Assembly (NCBI GenBank): GCA_003552785.1
Contig: PUOQ01000064.1
Location: 1-34,625 of the forward strand
Direction: 5' to 3'
Origin: Dehalococcoidia bacterium
Lineage (GTDB): Bacteria; Chloroflexota; Dehalococcoidia; Dehalococcoidales; CSSed11-197
Length of the DNA: 34,625 nt
Shown here: piece after piece, positions 24,907 to 32,758 of the stretch
How the letters are laid out: each line of letters starts with the position of its first letter
Position numbering within the stretch: the stretch's first letter is position 1
Program-made: the position numbers and the translations under genes
Notes under the pieces: model-generated
What the model saw: only the letters and a program-made list of their open reading frames with translations
Database searches by the model: none
What the model was told of the DNA's origin: nothing

Positions 24907-25196
24907 TTTTTTGCATTTGAGAAAGAGCATTACCAATTGCCAGTTAATTTGATATCCAGCTTTATTTATGATTGCAACCTTGATTATTGACATGTGCAAA
25001 GTGGTGCTCGGTACTCATATTTTAATAAACAATAAACAAGATTCTGAGGTTTTTCTGAGGGATTTTAGAAATATAAGCTTTAGTTGTAAATTTTAGCTTA
25101 AGAGTTAACAGAAGCAGGGCAAGCGGTATTAAATACAACTCTCGACTGATTTTCAGCAAATCTGGCAGGAGGCAATATGTGATATAATTCCCAGCT
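24907..25196. other. Intergenic region before the SDR gene
   Basis: About 290 AT-rich bases. It contains a TTGACA at 24985-24990 without a good -10 partner, and a strong extended -10 immediately before the next gene (separate entry). An AGGAGG at about 25167-25172 is followed by ATG-TGA, a two-codon frame that cannot serve the downstream gene. No stable hairpin terminator was recognised. Confidence 0.5.
25180..25188 (+). promoter_or_regulatory. Extended -10 promoter of the SDR gene (near-leaderless)
   Basis: TGATATAAT (25180-25188) is a perfect TG-extended -10. The TATAAT ends 8 bases before the ATG at 25197, so the transcript would begin within about two bases of the start codon. The -35 region is weak, as is common with extended -10 promoters. 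Confidence 0.5.
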
Positions 25197-26207
25197 ATGA
25201 CTGTGGCGGTGACCGGTGCATCCGGACATATTGGAGCCAGCCTGGTTAGAGATCTGCTGTCGCAGGGCAGGCGGGTTCGTGTACTGGTGCATACAGACCG
25301 GAGGGCTCTGGAAGGCCTTGATGTTGAAGTTGTATCAGGTGACATATGTGACCTGGACTATCTTAAAGCCAGCTTCTCTAATATCGAAACAGTCTACCAT
25401 CTGGCAGCAGTAGTATCCATCTACGGCAACAAATGGCCTTTATTTGAAAACGTGAATGTTGAGGGCACCAGGAATGTGGTGCAGGCATGTCTGGACTGCG
25501 GTGTAAAGAGACTTGTCCATTTCAGCTCAATTCATGCTATTTCCCAGCAACCTCTTGACATGCCTGTCGATGAAACAAGCCCTCTGGTGCCATGCAGGCG
25601 TTACATGCCTTATGACAGCTCCAAGGCCGAATCTGAAAAAGAAATATACAAGGGCATTCAGCAGGGGTTGGACAGCGTCATTCTCAGCCCGACTGGAGTA
25701 CTGGGCCCGTATGACTTTAAGCCTTCCCTTACCGGAGAAGTGCTCCTGAAGATGGCACGGGGCACCCTTCCCGGCCTGGTGAATGGTGGCTTCGACTGGG
25801 TTGATGTCCGTGACATAACCCGGGCGGCAGTTCGGGCAGAACAGACAGCACCTGCCGGCGTCAGATACATCCTTTCAGGGCACTGGGCATCCGTTAAAGA
25901 GCTGGCAATGCTGGTTGAAGAAATAACCGGAACTCCGGCTCCCGGTCGGGTTTACCCCCTGTGGCTGGCAGCCCTTGCAGCCCCTGCTATCACTTTCCTT
26001 GACCGCATTTCAGGCAGGAGGCCTCTTTATACCAGTGCTTCACTCAAGGCACTTCACTCCAACTGCCATATCAGCCATGACAAGGCCAGCCGGGAATTGG
26101 GCTTTAGCCCCCGTCCTTTGAAGGAAACCGTAGCAGACTCCCTGTTGTGGTTTAAACAAAACGGCTGGTTGAATAGCACCCAAAAAAAGATAAAGGCTGA
26201 ATCATGA
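25197..26207 (+). CDS. Extended SDR, NAD-dependent epimerase/3-beta-hydroxysteroid dehydrogenase-like
   Basis: A 336-residue cytosolic oxidoreductase. The N-terminal TGASGHIGASLVRDL is the extended-SDR dinucleotide motif, GDICDLDYL follows, and the catalytic YxxxK is Tyr139/Lys143 (YDSSKAESEK) after the Ser in HFSSIHA. Overall it resembles HpnA, dihydroflavonol reductase and 3-beta-HSD-like proteins. Substrate is unknown. Its direct coupling (ATGA) to a steroid 5-alpha-reductase-like gene suggests a 3-hydroxy/3-oxo step on a steroid-like or isoprenoid lipid. No Shine-Dalgarno fits the ATG, and an in-frame stop 9 bases upstream excludes a longer form. Confidence 0.9.
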   Translation: MTVAVTGASGHIGASLVRDLLSQGRRVRVLVHTDRRALEGLDVEVVSGDICDLDYLKASFSNIETVYHLAAVVSIYGNKWPLFENVNVEGTRNVVQACLDCGVKRLVHFSSIHAISQQPLDMPVDETSPLVPCRRYMPYDSSKAESEKEIYKGIQQGLDSVILSPTGVLGPYDFKPSLTGEVLLKMARGTLPGLVNGGFDWVDVRDITRAAVRAEQTAPAGVRYILSGHWASVKELAMLVEEITGTPAPGRVYPLWLAALAAPAITFLDRISGRRPLYTSASLKALHSNCHISHDKASRELGFSPRPLKETVADSLLWFKQNGWLNSTQKKIKAES

Positions 26208-26965
26208 CAGAACAGGTTATTTTTAATTACCTTTTAGTCGCCTGGTTTCTACTGGCAGGCACGGTATTTATACTATTGTTCTTCATTTCTGCTCCATATG
26301 GCCGCCACCTGCGCAAAGGATGGGGCTTGAATATAAACCCAAAAACTGGCTGGGTGGTGATGGAAGCGCCTGCAGTGCTGGTTTTTGCCGCCTGCTTTAT
26401 ATTTGGCAGCGCGCCGTATTCGTTTGCTGTGCTGGCTTTCTTTTTCATGTGGCAGGCCCACTATGTACACAGGGCTTTTGTGTATCCTTTAGAAATTGGC
26501 AGATCAAGCAGGAGAATGCCTCTTCTCATCGTGGGCTTTGGTTTTACTTTCAGTGTTATAAATGCCTATCTAAACGGGCGGTACCTGTTTACTTTTTCAG
26601 GTGGTTATGCTTCTGATTGGCTTGGTGACCCGCGGTTTGTGGTTGGAGTTATTCTCTTTGGCCTGGGTTATATAATAAACAGACGTTCTGACGGTATTTT
26701 ATTAAACATGAGAAAGAACGGCATTTCAGGTTATTCCATCCCGGAAGGGGGGCTTTATCGCTGGGTTTCCTGCCCAAACTACCTGGGCGAGGTGATAATA
26801 TGGACGGGGTGGGCGGTTGCCACCTGGTCTTTACCCGGGCTGGCGTTTGCTTTATGGACGATAGCCAACCTGGTTCCCAGGGCAAGGGCGCACCATGCGT
26901 GGTACAGGAAAAACATGCCTGATTATCCACCGGAGCGCAAGGCGCTTCTTCCCCGGTTATGGTAG
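26204..26965 (+). CDS. 3-oxo-5-alpha-steroid 4-dehydrogenase (steroid 5-alpha-reductase) family membrane enzyme
   Basis: A 253-residue, six-to-seven-helix membrane protein with the length of human SRD5A1/2. Family residues are visible: Glu54 in VMEAPAV, Tyr87 in AHYVHRAFVYP, then Asn192 and Glu196 in CPNYLGEVIIWTGWA, and a C-terminus RARAHHAWYRKNMPDYPPERKALLP that is very like the human enzymes. These enzymes reduce a double bond conjugated to a ketone with NADPH. The substrate could be a steroid-like lipid, polyprenol or enone lipid. It overlaps the SDR gene by ATGA. Bacterial homologues are known but the close resemblance to the animal form is notable. Confidence 0.92.
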   Translation: MTEQVIFNYLLVAWFLLAGTVFILLFFISAPYGRHLRKGWGLNINPKTGWVVMEAPAVLVFAACFIFGSAPYSFAVLAFFFMWQAHYVHRAFVYPLEIGRSSRRMPLLIVGFGFTFSVINAYLNGRYLFTFSGGYASDWLGDPRFVVGVILFGLGYIINRRSDGILLNMRKNGISGYSIPEGGLYRWVSCPNYLGEVIIWTGWAVATWSLPGLAFALWTIANLVPRARAHHAWYRKNMPDYPPERKALLPRLW

Positions 26966-27035
26966 CCTGAAAAAAGCAAGCTTTGGCAACTCTAAAGCGG
27001 AACACATTATTGGAAAATCAGGGGGGGCTGGATTA

Positions 27036-28016
27036 ATGAAGCTCTGGAAGCCGGAAGTTTATCAGGGGCGGCGAAAAATGCGGGCGTATTTTGAAGGCTG
27101 GTATTATAAAATGGTGGATGGCAGGGGCCGGAATGTCGTTGCCATCATACCGGGAGTTTCATTTGAGAAAGACGGTTCAGCGCACGCTTTCATACAGGTT
27201 GCCGGTTCCGGCACCGGGCCGGCATTATATTTCAAGTACCCTTTAGAAGCCTTCCGTTATTCAGAAAAGATTCTCGATGTAACAATTGGAGGCTCTACCT
27301 TTAAAAGAGAAGGGCTGGATATAAATGCTTGCAGTGATATAAACCAGATTACCGGAAGCCTGAAATTCTCCGGTTTGAGCCCCTGGCCTGTTAAACCAGG
27401 CAGCCCCGGGGCTATGGGCTGGTATGCTTTTGTACCTTTTATGCAGTGTTATCACGGTGTAGTGAGCATGGACCACGAGATTTATGGCAGTATCAGCATA
27501 AACGGCAAAAGTATAAATATGGACGGTGGCCGCGGGTATATAGAAAAAGACTGGGGCAAATCTTTTCCCAGGTACCATATATGGATGCAAACCAATCACT
27601 TCGATGTCGGCGGTGCGTCACTTATGTGCTCAATAGCCAATATACCCTGGATGAAAAGGCACTTTGACGGGTTTATAGCCGGATTTTTACTAAACGGCAG
27701 CTTGCACCGTTTTGCAACCTATACCGGGGCAAGGCTGGCCGAGCTGGAGATAAAGGCGGATTCTGTTTCTATTGCCATAGAAGCAAGAAATCACATACTG
27801 GAAATACACACCCCGAGACAAGGAGGCATAGAGCTGGCTGCGCCTGCATCTGGAGAGATGATTGGCAAGCTTCGAGAAAGCCTCAAAGCCGTTATTGATG
27901 TAAAACTTTTCGCAAATAATTCAAGTGGCAAGGTGCTGTTGTTTGAAGGAACTGGCAGTAACGCTGGCCTTGAGATTGCGGGTAATATAGAACAAATGAA
28001 AAATATCACGCGTTAG
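27036..28016 (+). CDS. Tocopherol cyclase-like protein
   Basis: A 326-residue protein. The start LWKPEVYQGRRKMRAYFEGWYYKMVD, then AFIQV, GSLKFSGLSPWP, MGWYAFVPFMQCYHGVVSM, and GRGYIEKDWGKSFPRYHIWMQTNHF are the recurring motifs of the tocopherol cyclase family (a double lipocalin-like beta fold). The plant enzyme forms the chromanol ring from a prenylated quinol; the bacterial members have no proven role. The track starts at 26895 inside the previous gene; ATG 27036 is preferred because the homologous region begins there, with a G-rich sequence upstream. Probably part of the SDR/reductase operon and active on a hydrophobic isoprenoid. Confidence 0.88.
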   Translation: MKLWKPEVYQGRRKMRAYFEGWYYKMVDGRGRNVVAIIPGVSFEKDGSAHAFIQVAGSGTGPALYFKYPLEAFRYSEKILDVTIGGSTFKREGLDINACSDINQITGSLKFSGLSPWPVKPGSPGAMGWYAFVPFMQCYHGVVSMDHEIYGSISINGKSINMDGGRGYIEKDWGKSFPRYHIWMQTNHFDVGGASLMCSIANIPWMKRHFDGFIAGFLLNGSLHRFATYTGARLAELEIKADSVSIAIEARNHILEIHTPRQGGIELAAPASGEMIGKLRESLKAVIDVKLFANNSSGKVLLFEGTGSNAGLEIAGNIEQMKNITR

Positions 28017-28048
28017 GTGGTGGGCCCGGCAAGGAGCAATGTCCGGCA

Positions 28049-28084
28049 AAATACGGCAAGCATAAAAACGTTCTTGCCGTATTT
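28049..28084 (+). terminator. Intrinsic terminator after the tocopherol cyclase-like gene
   Basis: A perfect 12-bp inverted repeat, AAATACGGCAAG / CTTGCCGTATTT, with a 12-base loop, followed by a U-rich ATTATTATA. It lies 33 bases after the stop codon. Confidence 0.6.
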
Positions 28085-28134
28085 ATTATACAGGCCCGCT
28101 TTTTTTGCAGGGCCTTGGTAATATTTATAATTCA

Positions 28135-28163
28135 TTGACTCAAACGCCTCTGCATGATATCCT
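28135..28163 (+). promoter_or_regulatory. Probable promoter of asnB
   Basis: TTGACT (28135-28140), a 17-base spacer and TATCCT (28158-28163). The predicted transcription start at about 28170 falls in the palindrome listed next. Confidence 0.55.
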
Positions 28164-28167
28164 AATA

Positions 28168-28189
28168 ATACGGTATACAATTACCGTAT
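28168..28189. promoter_or_regulatory. Candidate operator palindrome at the asnB start site
   Basis: Perfect 8-bp inverted repeat ATACGGTA-TACAAT-TACCGTAT at the predicted start of transcription. The position suits a repressor or a transcript-initial hairpin. The regulator is unknown. Confidence 0.4.
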
Positions 28190-28267
28190 ATTAAGCCTTG
28201 ATGTTTTTCGGAGAAAGGAATTGTTGCCGGAAGCATCAAAAATTTTAGCTTAAGGATGTGATTTTTT

Positions 28268-29875
28268 GTGTGTGGTATAAGTGGATGTTTTGGAAAGAGA
28301 GACGAGGTAACAATAAACAAAATGCTGGATGCGCTTACCAAGCGTGGCCCGGATGACAGGGGTGTCTACGCTTATGGCGATATGGTGCTTGGCCATACCC
28401 GGCTTTCGATTGTGGACGTTAAAAAAGGCCACCAGCCGATTCTGGCGAAAGCTGGCCGAGCAGGGGTCATCTGCAACGGTGAAATTTACAATTTCATGTC
28501 GCTTCGCAACCAAATTGGGCCGGGGGCCTCTTTTAAGACGGGTTCAGACTCCGAAGTAGTTCTGCATATGTATTTGAAGGAAGGACCCGATTTTGTAAAG
28601 AAATTGGATGGCATGTTTGCCTTTGTTGTATTTGATGGGGATGATTTCATGCTGGCGCGAGACCCTGTGGGCATAAAACCCCTTTATTATGGTTATTCCA
28701 AAGGGGCTATGTATGTAAGCTCCGAACTGGGCGCGATGAGCCTTGCGGATGTCAGTGAGGTGTACGAATTCCCAGCTGGCCACTATTATACGCCGAAAGA
28801 AGGTTTCAAGCGCTATTATTCGACTCCTCCGGTTCATGACTTTATCCTTACAGAGGTAGAGGAAGCCAGCAGCCTTATACGCCAAACCTTTAAAGCAGCA
28901 GTAAAGAAACGTTTACTTGCTGACAAAGAAATTGCAGTAGGTTCATTTTGTTCTGGCGGACTTGACTCAAGCCTGGTCGCTGCCATAGCAGCAGAAGAAA
29001 TTCCGCACCTGCATACCTTTGCCGTGGGCATGAAGGACAAAGACGGCAATGAGAGTGACGACCTGCCGGCTTCGCGTGTGGCTGCCCGGCATATTGGGTC
29101 GACTCACCACGAACTGATATTTTCCGAGGATGATTATTACCGGGCCCTGCCCGGGGTTATCCGCAAGCTGGAAAGTTACGACCCTTCTCTGGTCAGGTGT
29201 GCTGTTCCCTGTTATTTCACCTGCAAACTTGCCAGTCCGTATGTTACTGTAGTGCTTACCGGTGAGGGAGCCGACGAACTGTTTGCGGGTTACCATTATA
29301 TGAAGCATTTGCCGCCGGATAAAATAAATGCCGAAGGACGGCGCCTGATCGGGAATCTACACAACATAAACCTGCAGCGGGCAGACAGGATGGGCATGCA
29401 CTTTGGTCTTGAGTTGAGAGTGCCCTTTTTGGATTTATCCATGATAGATCTGGCCATGAAAATACCTGCCCGGCTTAAAATACGCGAGTTCAACCATGCC
29501 GGTGAGAGCATCGAGAAATGGATTTTGAGAAAGGCTTTCAGTGGCACCGGATTGCTCCCTGAAGACATTTTGTGGCGCTACAAGGTGCAGTACACACAGG
29601 GCACCGGTTGTGAAAGCCTGGGGGAGAAGCTTGCCGAAGACGAAATCAGCGACGATGAGCATGAGAGACTTAAAGCCGAAAACCCCGGTGCCTTTTTAAA
29701 CACTAAAGAAGCTGCCTACTATTTTAAGATATTTAAAAAGTACCACCCGCAGGAATCAGTCTTAAAATCAATCGGTATCTGGAAGGGGTTTAATTTCGCC
29801 GAAGAGAGGGAACCGGTTAGCGGAACGTTTGGGGATGAGCTGGTGCATGACTACCGGGGCATTGCCAGCGGTTAG
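28268..29875 (+). CDS. asnB: Asparagine synthase (glutamine-hydrolysing), AsnB family
   Basis: A 535-residue two-domain enzyme. Cys2 (MCGISGCFG) is the glutaminase nucleophile; the class-II glutaminase domain continues with KRGPDDRG, RLSIVD and VICNGEIYN. The synthetase domain has the PPi loop SGGLDSS (residues 229-235), LTGEGADELFAGYHY, and the substrate-binding RADRMGMHFGLELRVPFLD. It makes asparagine from aspartate, ATP and glutamine. Start is GTG 28268, so the initiator is followed at once by the catalytic Cys. Amidation of another substrate is possible in a biosynthetic locus, but the sequence looks housekeeping-like. It has its own promoter. Confidence 0.93.
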   Translation: MCGISGCFGKRDEVTINKMLDALTKRGPDDRGVYAYGDMVLGHTRLSIVDVKKGHQPILAKAGRAGVICNGEIYNFMSLRNQIGPGASFKTGSDSEVVLHMYLKEGPDFVKKLDGMFAFVVFDGDDFMLARDPVGIKPLYYGYSKGAMYVSSELGAMSLADVSEVYEFPAGHYYTPKEGFKRYYSTPPVHDFILTEVEEASSLIRQTFKAAVKKRLLADKEIAVGSFCSGGLDSSLVAAIAAEEIPHLHTFAVGMKDKDGNESDDLPASRVAARHIGSTHHELIFSEDDYYRALPGVIRKLESYDPSLVRCAVPCYFTCKLASPYVTVVLTGEGADELFAGYHYMKHLPPDKINAEGRRLIGNLHNINLQRADRMGMHFGLELRVPFLDLSMIDLAMKIPARLKIREFNHAGESIEKWILRKAFSGTGLLPEDILWRYKVQYTQGTGCESLGEKLAEDEISDDEHERLKAENPGAFLNTKEAAYYFKIFKKYHPQESVLKSIGIWKGFNFAEEREPVSGTFGDELVHDYRGIASG

Positions 29876-30071
29876 CGGAATTATTGAAACTTCTGACTTT
29901 TTAAAACCTCCTGGCTTTAGGTTACAATTAACCCGGAGGAAATCTCCGCGCCAAAGATTCTATAATAACCATACAGGAATTTTTGCGTTATACTAACGGC
30001 GGAATTGTGACCTGTAGAATGCAGCCTTTATTTGCCGATAATTAAGAACCAGGAGTAACCAGCCTTAACGC
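29876..30071. other. Intergenic region between asnB and the presenilin-like gene
   Basis: 196 bases. Contains a small CGGAG-GAAAT-CTCCG hairpin near 29935 and TATACT near 29990 that could be a -10 box, without a good -35. No convincing terminator. Confidence 0.35.
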
Positions 30072-31010
30072 ATGAGTTTAAAAAAACCCTTAAAAAGCCC
30101 GGTATTTTTTGGTGTGCTTCTTTTTGTTGCCGCCCACATTGTCATGCTTTTCCTGGTATCCAGCATGAACCCCTTTCTTGAGGAGCAAAACATTTATGTG
30201 CCTCCCCAGCCACCCGAAGTTATTACCTTGTGGCCGGGAGAGGTGACCCTCCCATCCGGGGAGGTTTACCAGGTTTCGCCTTACTCATCGCTCGGGCCGA
30301 TAATCATCTATTTCGTGGTCGTGGTGGCTGTTTTAAGCCTGGTTCTTTCCGTAATTCCACTCGGGGCTTTGAAATTTATCCTTAGATTGGTATTTGCACT
30401 GCTTTTTGCCTGGGGAGGGTTTATAGGCACGGTGTTTTACCTGCCCTATCCACTGGCAATTATAATTGGCTTGGGGCTGGGGGCAATCTGGGTGTTTATG
30501 CCGATGGTATGGTTGCATAACCTGGTTTTGATACTGGCTCTTACCAGTCTGGCGGCGGTTTTTGGGAGGTTTATTACTCCCTGGACGGCCATGTTTGTTG
30601 TTCTGGGGCTTGCGCTCTATGACTTTATTGCGGTGCGCTACGGGTTTATGCTGTGGATGGCAGACAAATTAGCCAGGTCGGATGCCCTGCCGGCAGTTAT
30701 AATTCCCAAAGATATCCATGGCTGGGGGTTGAACCTGAAGCGCAATGGCGTTACGGATCTTCTTGAACCCAAGCCCGGTGACAGGCAGTACTCCATATTG
30801 GGTGGTGGCGATATTGCCTTCCCCTGCCTGCTTACCGCTTCGGTGTACTTTGCCCAGGGTTTAACACCGGCACTGGTGATTGCAGCTTTCGGCTTGCTGG
30901 GGCTTATGGGAGCTTACGCCATCCAGGCATTTGTTGTAAAAGGCAGGGCAGTGCCTGCCATACCGCCGATTGCCGCCTTTTGTATAGTTGGCCTGCTAGT
31001 GGCTTTATAA
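30072..31010 (+). CDS. Presenilin/signal-peptide-peptidase-type intramembrane aspartyl protease
   Basis: A 312-residue protein with about nine transmembrane helices and a short extracytoplasmic loop after the first. The two catalytic motifs of presenilin-type proteases are present and correctly placed: YD with Asp184 (GLALYDFIAVRYG) and GxGD with Asp247 (YSILGGGDIAFPCLL). The third motif, PAL, is represented by AVPAIPPIAAF near the C-terminus. These enzymes cut transmembrane helices within the membrane. Members are universal in eukaryotes, frequent in archaea and uncommon in bacteria. The loop between the Asp motifs (PKDIHGWGLNLKRNG) is short, as in archaeal PSH. Substrate unknown. Shine-Dalgarno is weak. 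Confidence 0.85.
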   Translation: MSLKKPLKSPVFFGVLLFVAAHIVMLFLVSSMNPFLEEQNIYVPPQPPEVITLWPGEVTLPSGEVYQVSPYSSLGPIIIYFVVVVAVLSLVLSVIPLGALKFILRLVFALLFAWGGFIGTVFYLPYPLAIIIGLGLGAIWVFMPMVWLHNLVLILALTSLAAVFGRFITPWTAMFVVLGLALYDFIAVRYGFMLWMADKLARSDALPAVIIPKDIHGWGLNLKRNGVTDLLEPKPGDRQYSILGGGDIAFPCLLTASVYFAQGLTPALVIAAFGLLGLMGAYAIQAFVVKGRAVPAIPPIAAFCIVGLLVAL

Positions 31011-31110
31011 TTAAAAGAAAACATTATAAAGAGAGCCGGATTTGTCAGGCTATTTAAGCAAACGGGGTATGGTAAACTGCACCTGTTTAAAAAATGGGCC
31101 ATTAAAATTT

Positions 31111-31293
31111 ATGATGGGAGAGAAATTGGATAAAGAAGTAGTAATCCGTACCAGGGGCCTTACCAGGCATTTTACTACGTTGTGCCGTAACCTTCTGGAA
31201 GTGGATGATTTGAGTATTGAAGTATCAAAGCTGGAAAATTTGCCAATGTGCCCCTACCTTTCCGGGCGGACCAATCTGGAGGTGCCTGCCTGA
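31111..31293 (+). pseudogene. Decayed ABC transporter ATPase fragment
   Basis: About 60 codons. The first part, VVIRTRGLTRHF then LLEVDDLSIEV, is the normal N-terminus of an ABC-2 type ATPase. The next part, LENLPMCPYLSGRTNLEV, matches a segment that normally lies about 70-90 residues later (..ENP.LYPYLTGRENL). Walker A and everything between is missing, and the signature and Walker B are absent, so the gene has an internal deletion and a truncated end. The nucleotides after the stop still read like the continuation in another frame (TLQIERVNRSRI). It cannot be a working ATPase. Confidence 0.6.
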
Positions 31294-31347
31294 TTCGACA
31301 TTGCAGATCGAACGGGTAAACCGCAGCAGGATATTGATGGATTAATT

Positions 31348-32745
31348 ATGCAAAGGCAGGAAAATATCTACCGGCAACTTATAAAAGAAACTCGAGTCTG
31401 GGCCAGGGGCAGGCAGAAGGGTCCCGGGCGCGCCTCAGGCCTCCGGCATGAAGCGATCTTAAATAACCACGCCTATTACATGGATAATGTTCCGTGCTAC
31501 CGGAAACTGGCGCTTGAGGAAGGCTTAAGCAAAGAAGTTGATTTAAGTACCATTAAATCTTCCCTGATGCTGGAAGCCGGGGTTTTTAAAAGCTATGACC
31601 AGAAATGGCTGGATAACGGGGATTATACCCGGATGACGCAGTGGCTTTCGGATATCTACCACCGGCGTATCCATGTCGATATGGCCGGGGTTGCTGCCAT
31701 AGATGAATGGATAGACCGGCTTGATAAAAACGGGATTCACGTGGTTTACAGTTCAGGCACTTCCGGTAACTTCTCTTTTGTGCCCCGACAGAAGAAAAAC
31801 CGGGCTCTTTCCCGGACGGTTAACATTGCCGGGCTGTCCCCTCAACTTGCCAGCAGAATTGGAAGTGGCTTTGCTGGGGCTTTGCTTCGTATGTCTGCAG
31901 CGTTTGTGCCACCTGAAGGTGTTATGAAGTTTGCTACCAGAAAAAGCCTTGGCGGTTATGACGGATGCTTTCTTACTTTTCGTGGCGGCAGAATGGGAAA
32001 CCAGTCACTGATAGAAGAGCTTGCTCCCATGTTTAGCCAGCATTACTTTCTTTACACTATGGATATAACCGGCTCGGCGCTTCGCAGCTTGCGGCGTGGC
32101 GCAAAAAACGAAGTGGAACGGCAGCTGGTTGAAGATTTGAAAAGGGAAGTTTTAGAGCGGAAGGAAGAGAATTACCGCTGCATTATTGAAAATATGCAGG
32201 CTTCGACTGACGCAGGCAAGAAAGTTTTTGTTTTCGGGGCACCCTATCAGTTCAAGGAGTTATGCGAGATCCTGGAAAGCATGAACCGGTGCCTTGATTT
32301 GAAAGAGGGCAGTCTGGGGCTTTTTGGTGGTGGGTGGAAATCCTTTGCTGGGGAAGCTATAGAGCGTGAAGTGCTGGTTGAAAATATCAGCCTTAAACTG
32401 GGCCTGTCGCCGGAAATGATTCTGGAAGGCTATTCTATGACTGAAATTAACGTGCTAACGCTAAGATGCAGTAGGGGGCGCTTTCACATTCCGCCTTCTA
32501 TAGAACCGGTGCTGCTGGATGAAGAGTTGAACGTAAAGGATGGCCTGGAAGGGGAAGGCACCTTTGGCTTTCTTGACGCTCTGGCGGTGGATTACCCCGG
32601 TTTCATAATAACCGGAGATCATGTGAAGATGGTGGAAGGCGAATGCGGCTGCTCTCTCTCCGGTCCTGCAGTAATACAAGTTGGGCGCAAGGCCGGTGTC
32701 GAGTTAAAGGGGTGCGGTGGTATTATGGGTTCTATGGGGGTATAA
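31348..32745 (+). CDS. LuxE family acyl-protein synthetase (acyl-activating enzyme)
   Basis: A 465-residue adenylate-forming enzyme. HVVYSSGTSGNFSFVPR is the ATP/AMP-binding P-loop (about residue 130), EGYSMTEINVLTLRC the second conserved motif, and the C-terminus ECGCSLSGPAVIQVGRKAGVELKGCG carries the Cys/Gly-rich end of LuxE, where a Cys takes the acyl group. It is about 90 residues longer than classical LuxE. LuxE activates a fatty acid and passes the acyl group to the LuxC reductase. The next gene is LuxC family, 13 bases downstream. No Shine-Dalgarno is clear. The acyl chain is unknown. Confidence 0.88.
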   Translation: MQRQENIYRQLIKETRVWARGRQKGPGRASGLRHEAILNNHAYYMDNVPCYRKLALEEGLSKEVDLSTIKSSLMLEAGVFKSYDQKWLDNGDYTRMTQWLSDIYHRRIHVDMAGVAAIDEWIDRLDKNGIHVVYSSGTSGNFSFVPRQKKNRALSRTVNIAGLSPQLASRIGSGFAGALLRMSAAFVPPEGVMKFATRKSLGGYDGCFLTFRGGRMGNQSLIEELAPMFSQHYFLYTMDITGSALRSLRRGAKNEVERQLVEDLKREVLERKEENYRCIIENMQASTDAGKKVFVFGAPYQFKELCEILESMNRCLDLKEGSLGLFGGGWKSFAGEAIEREVLVENISLKLGLSPEMILEGYSMTEINVLTLRCSRGRFHIPPSIEPVLLDEELNVKDGLEGEGTFGFLDALAVDYPGFIITGDHVKMVEGECGCSLSGPAVIQVGRKAGVELKGCGGIMGSMGV

Positions 32746-32758
32746 AAAGGAGGGGCAC

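Noticed and set aside
26895-27035. N-terminal extension of the tocopherol cyclase-like protein
   Set aside because: Overlaps the reductase gene by 71 bases, unlike family members; homology starts at ATG 27036.
28092-28115. GGCCC-GGGCC inverted repeat with a T-run in the loop
   Set aside because: Only five base pairs with the T-run inside the loop; not a credible terminator.
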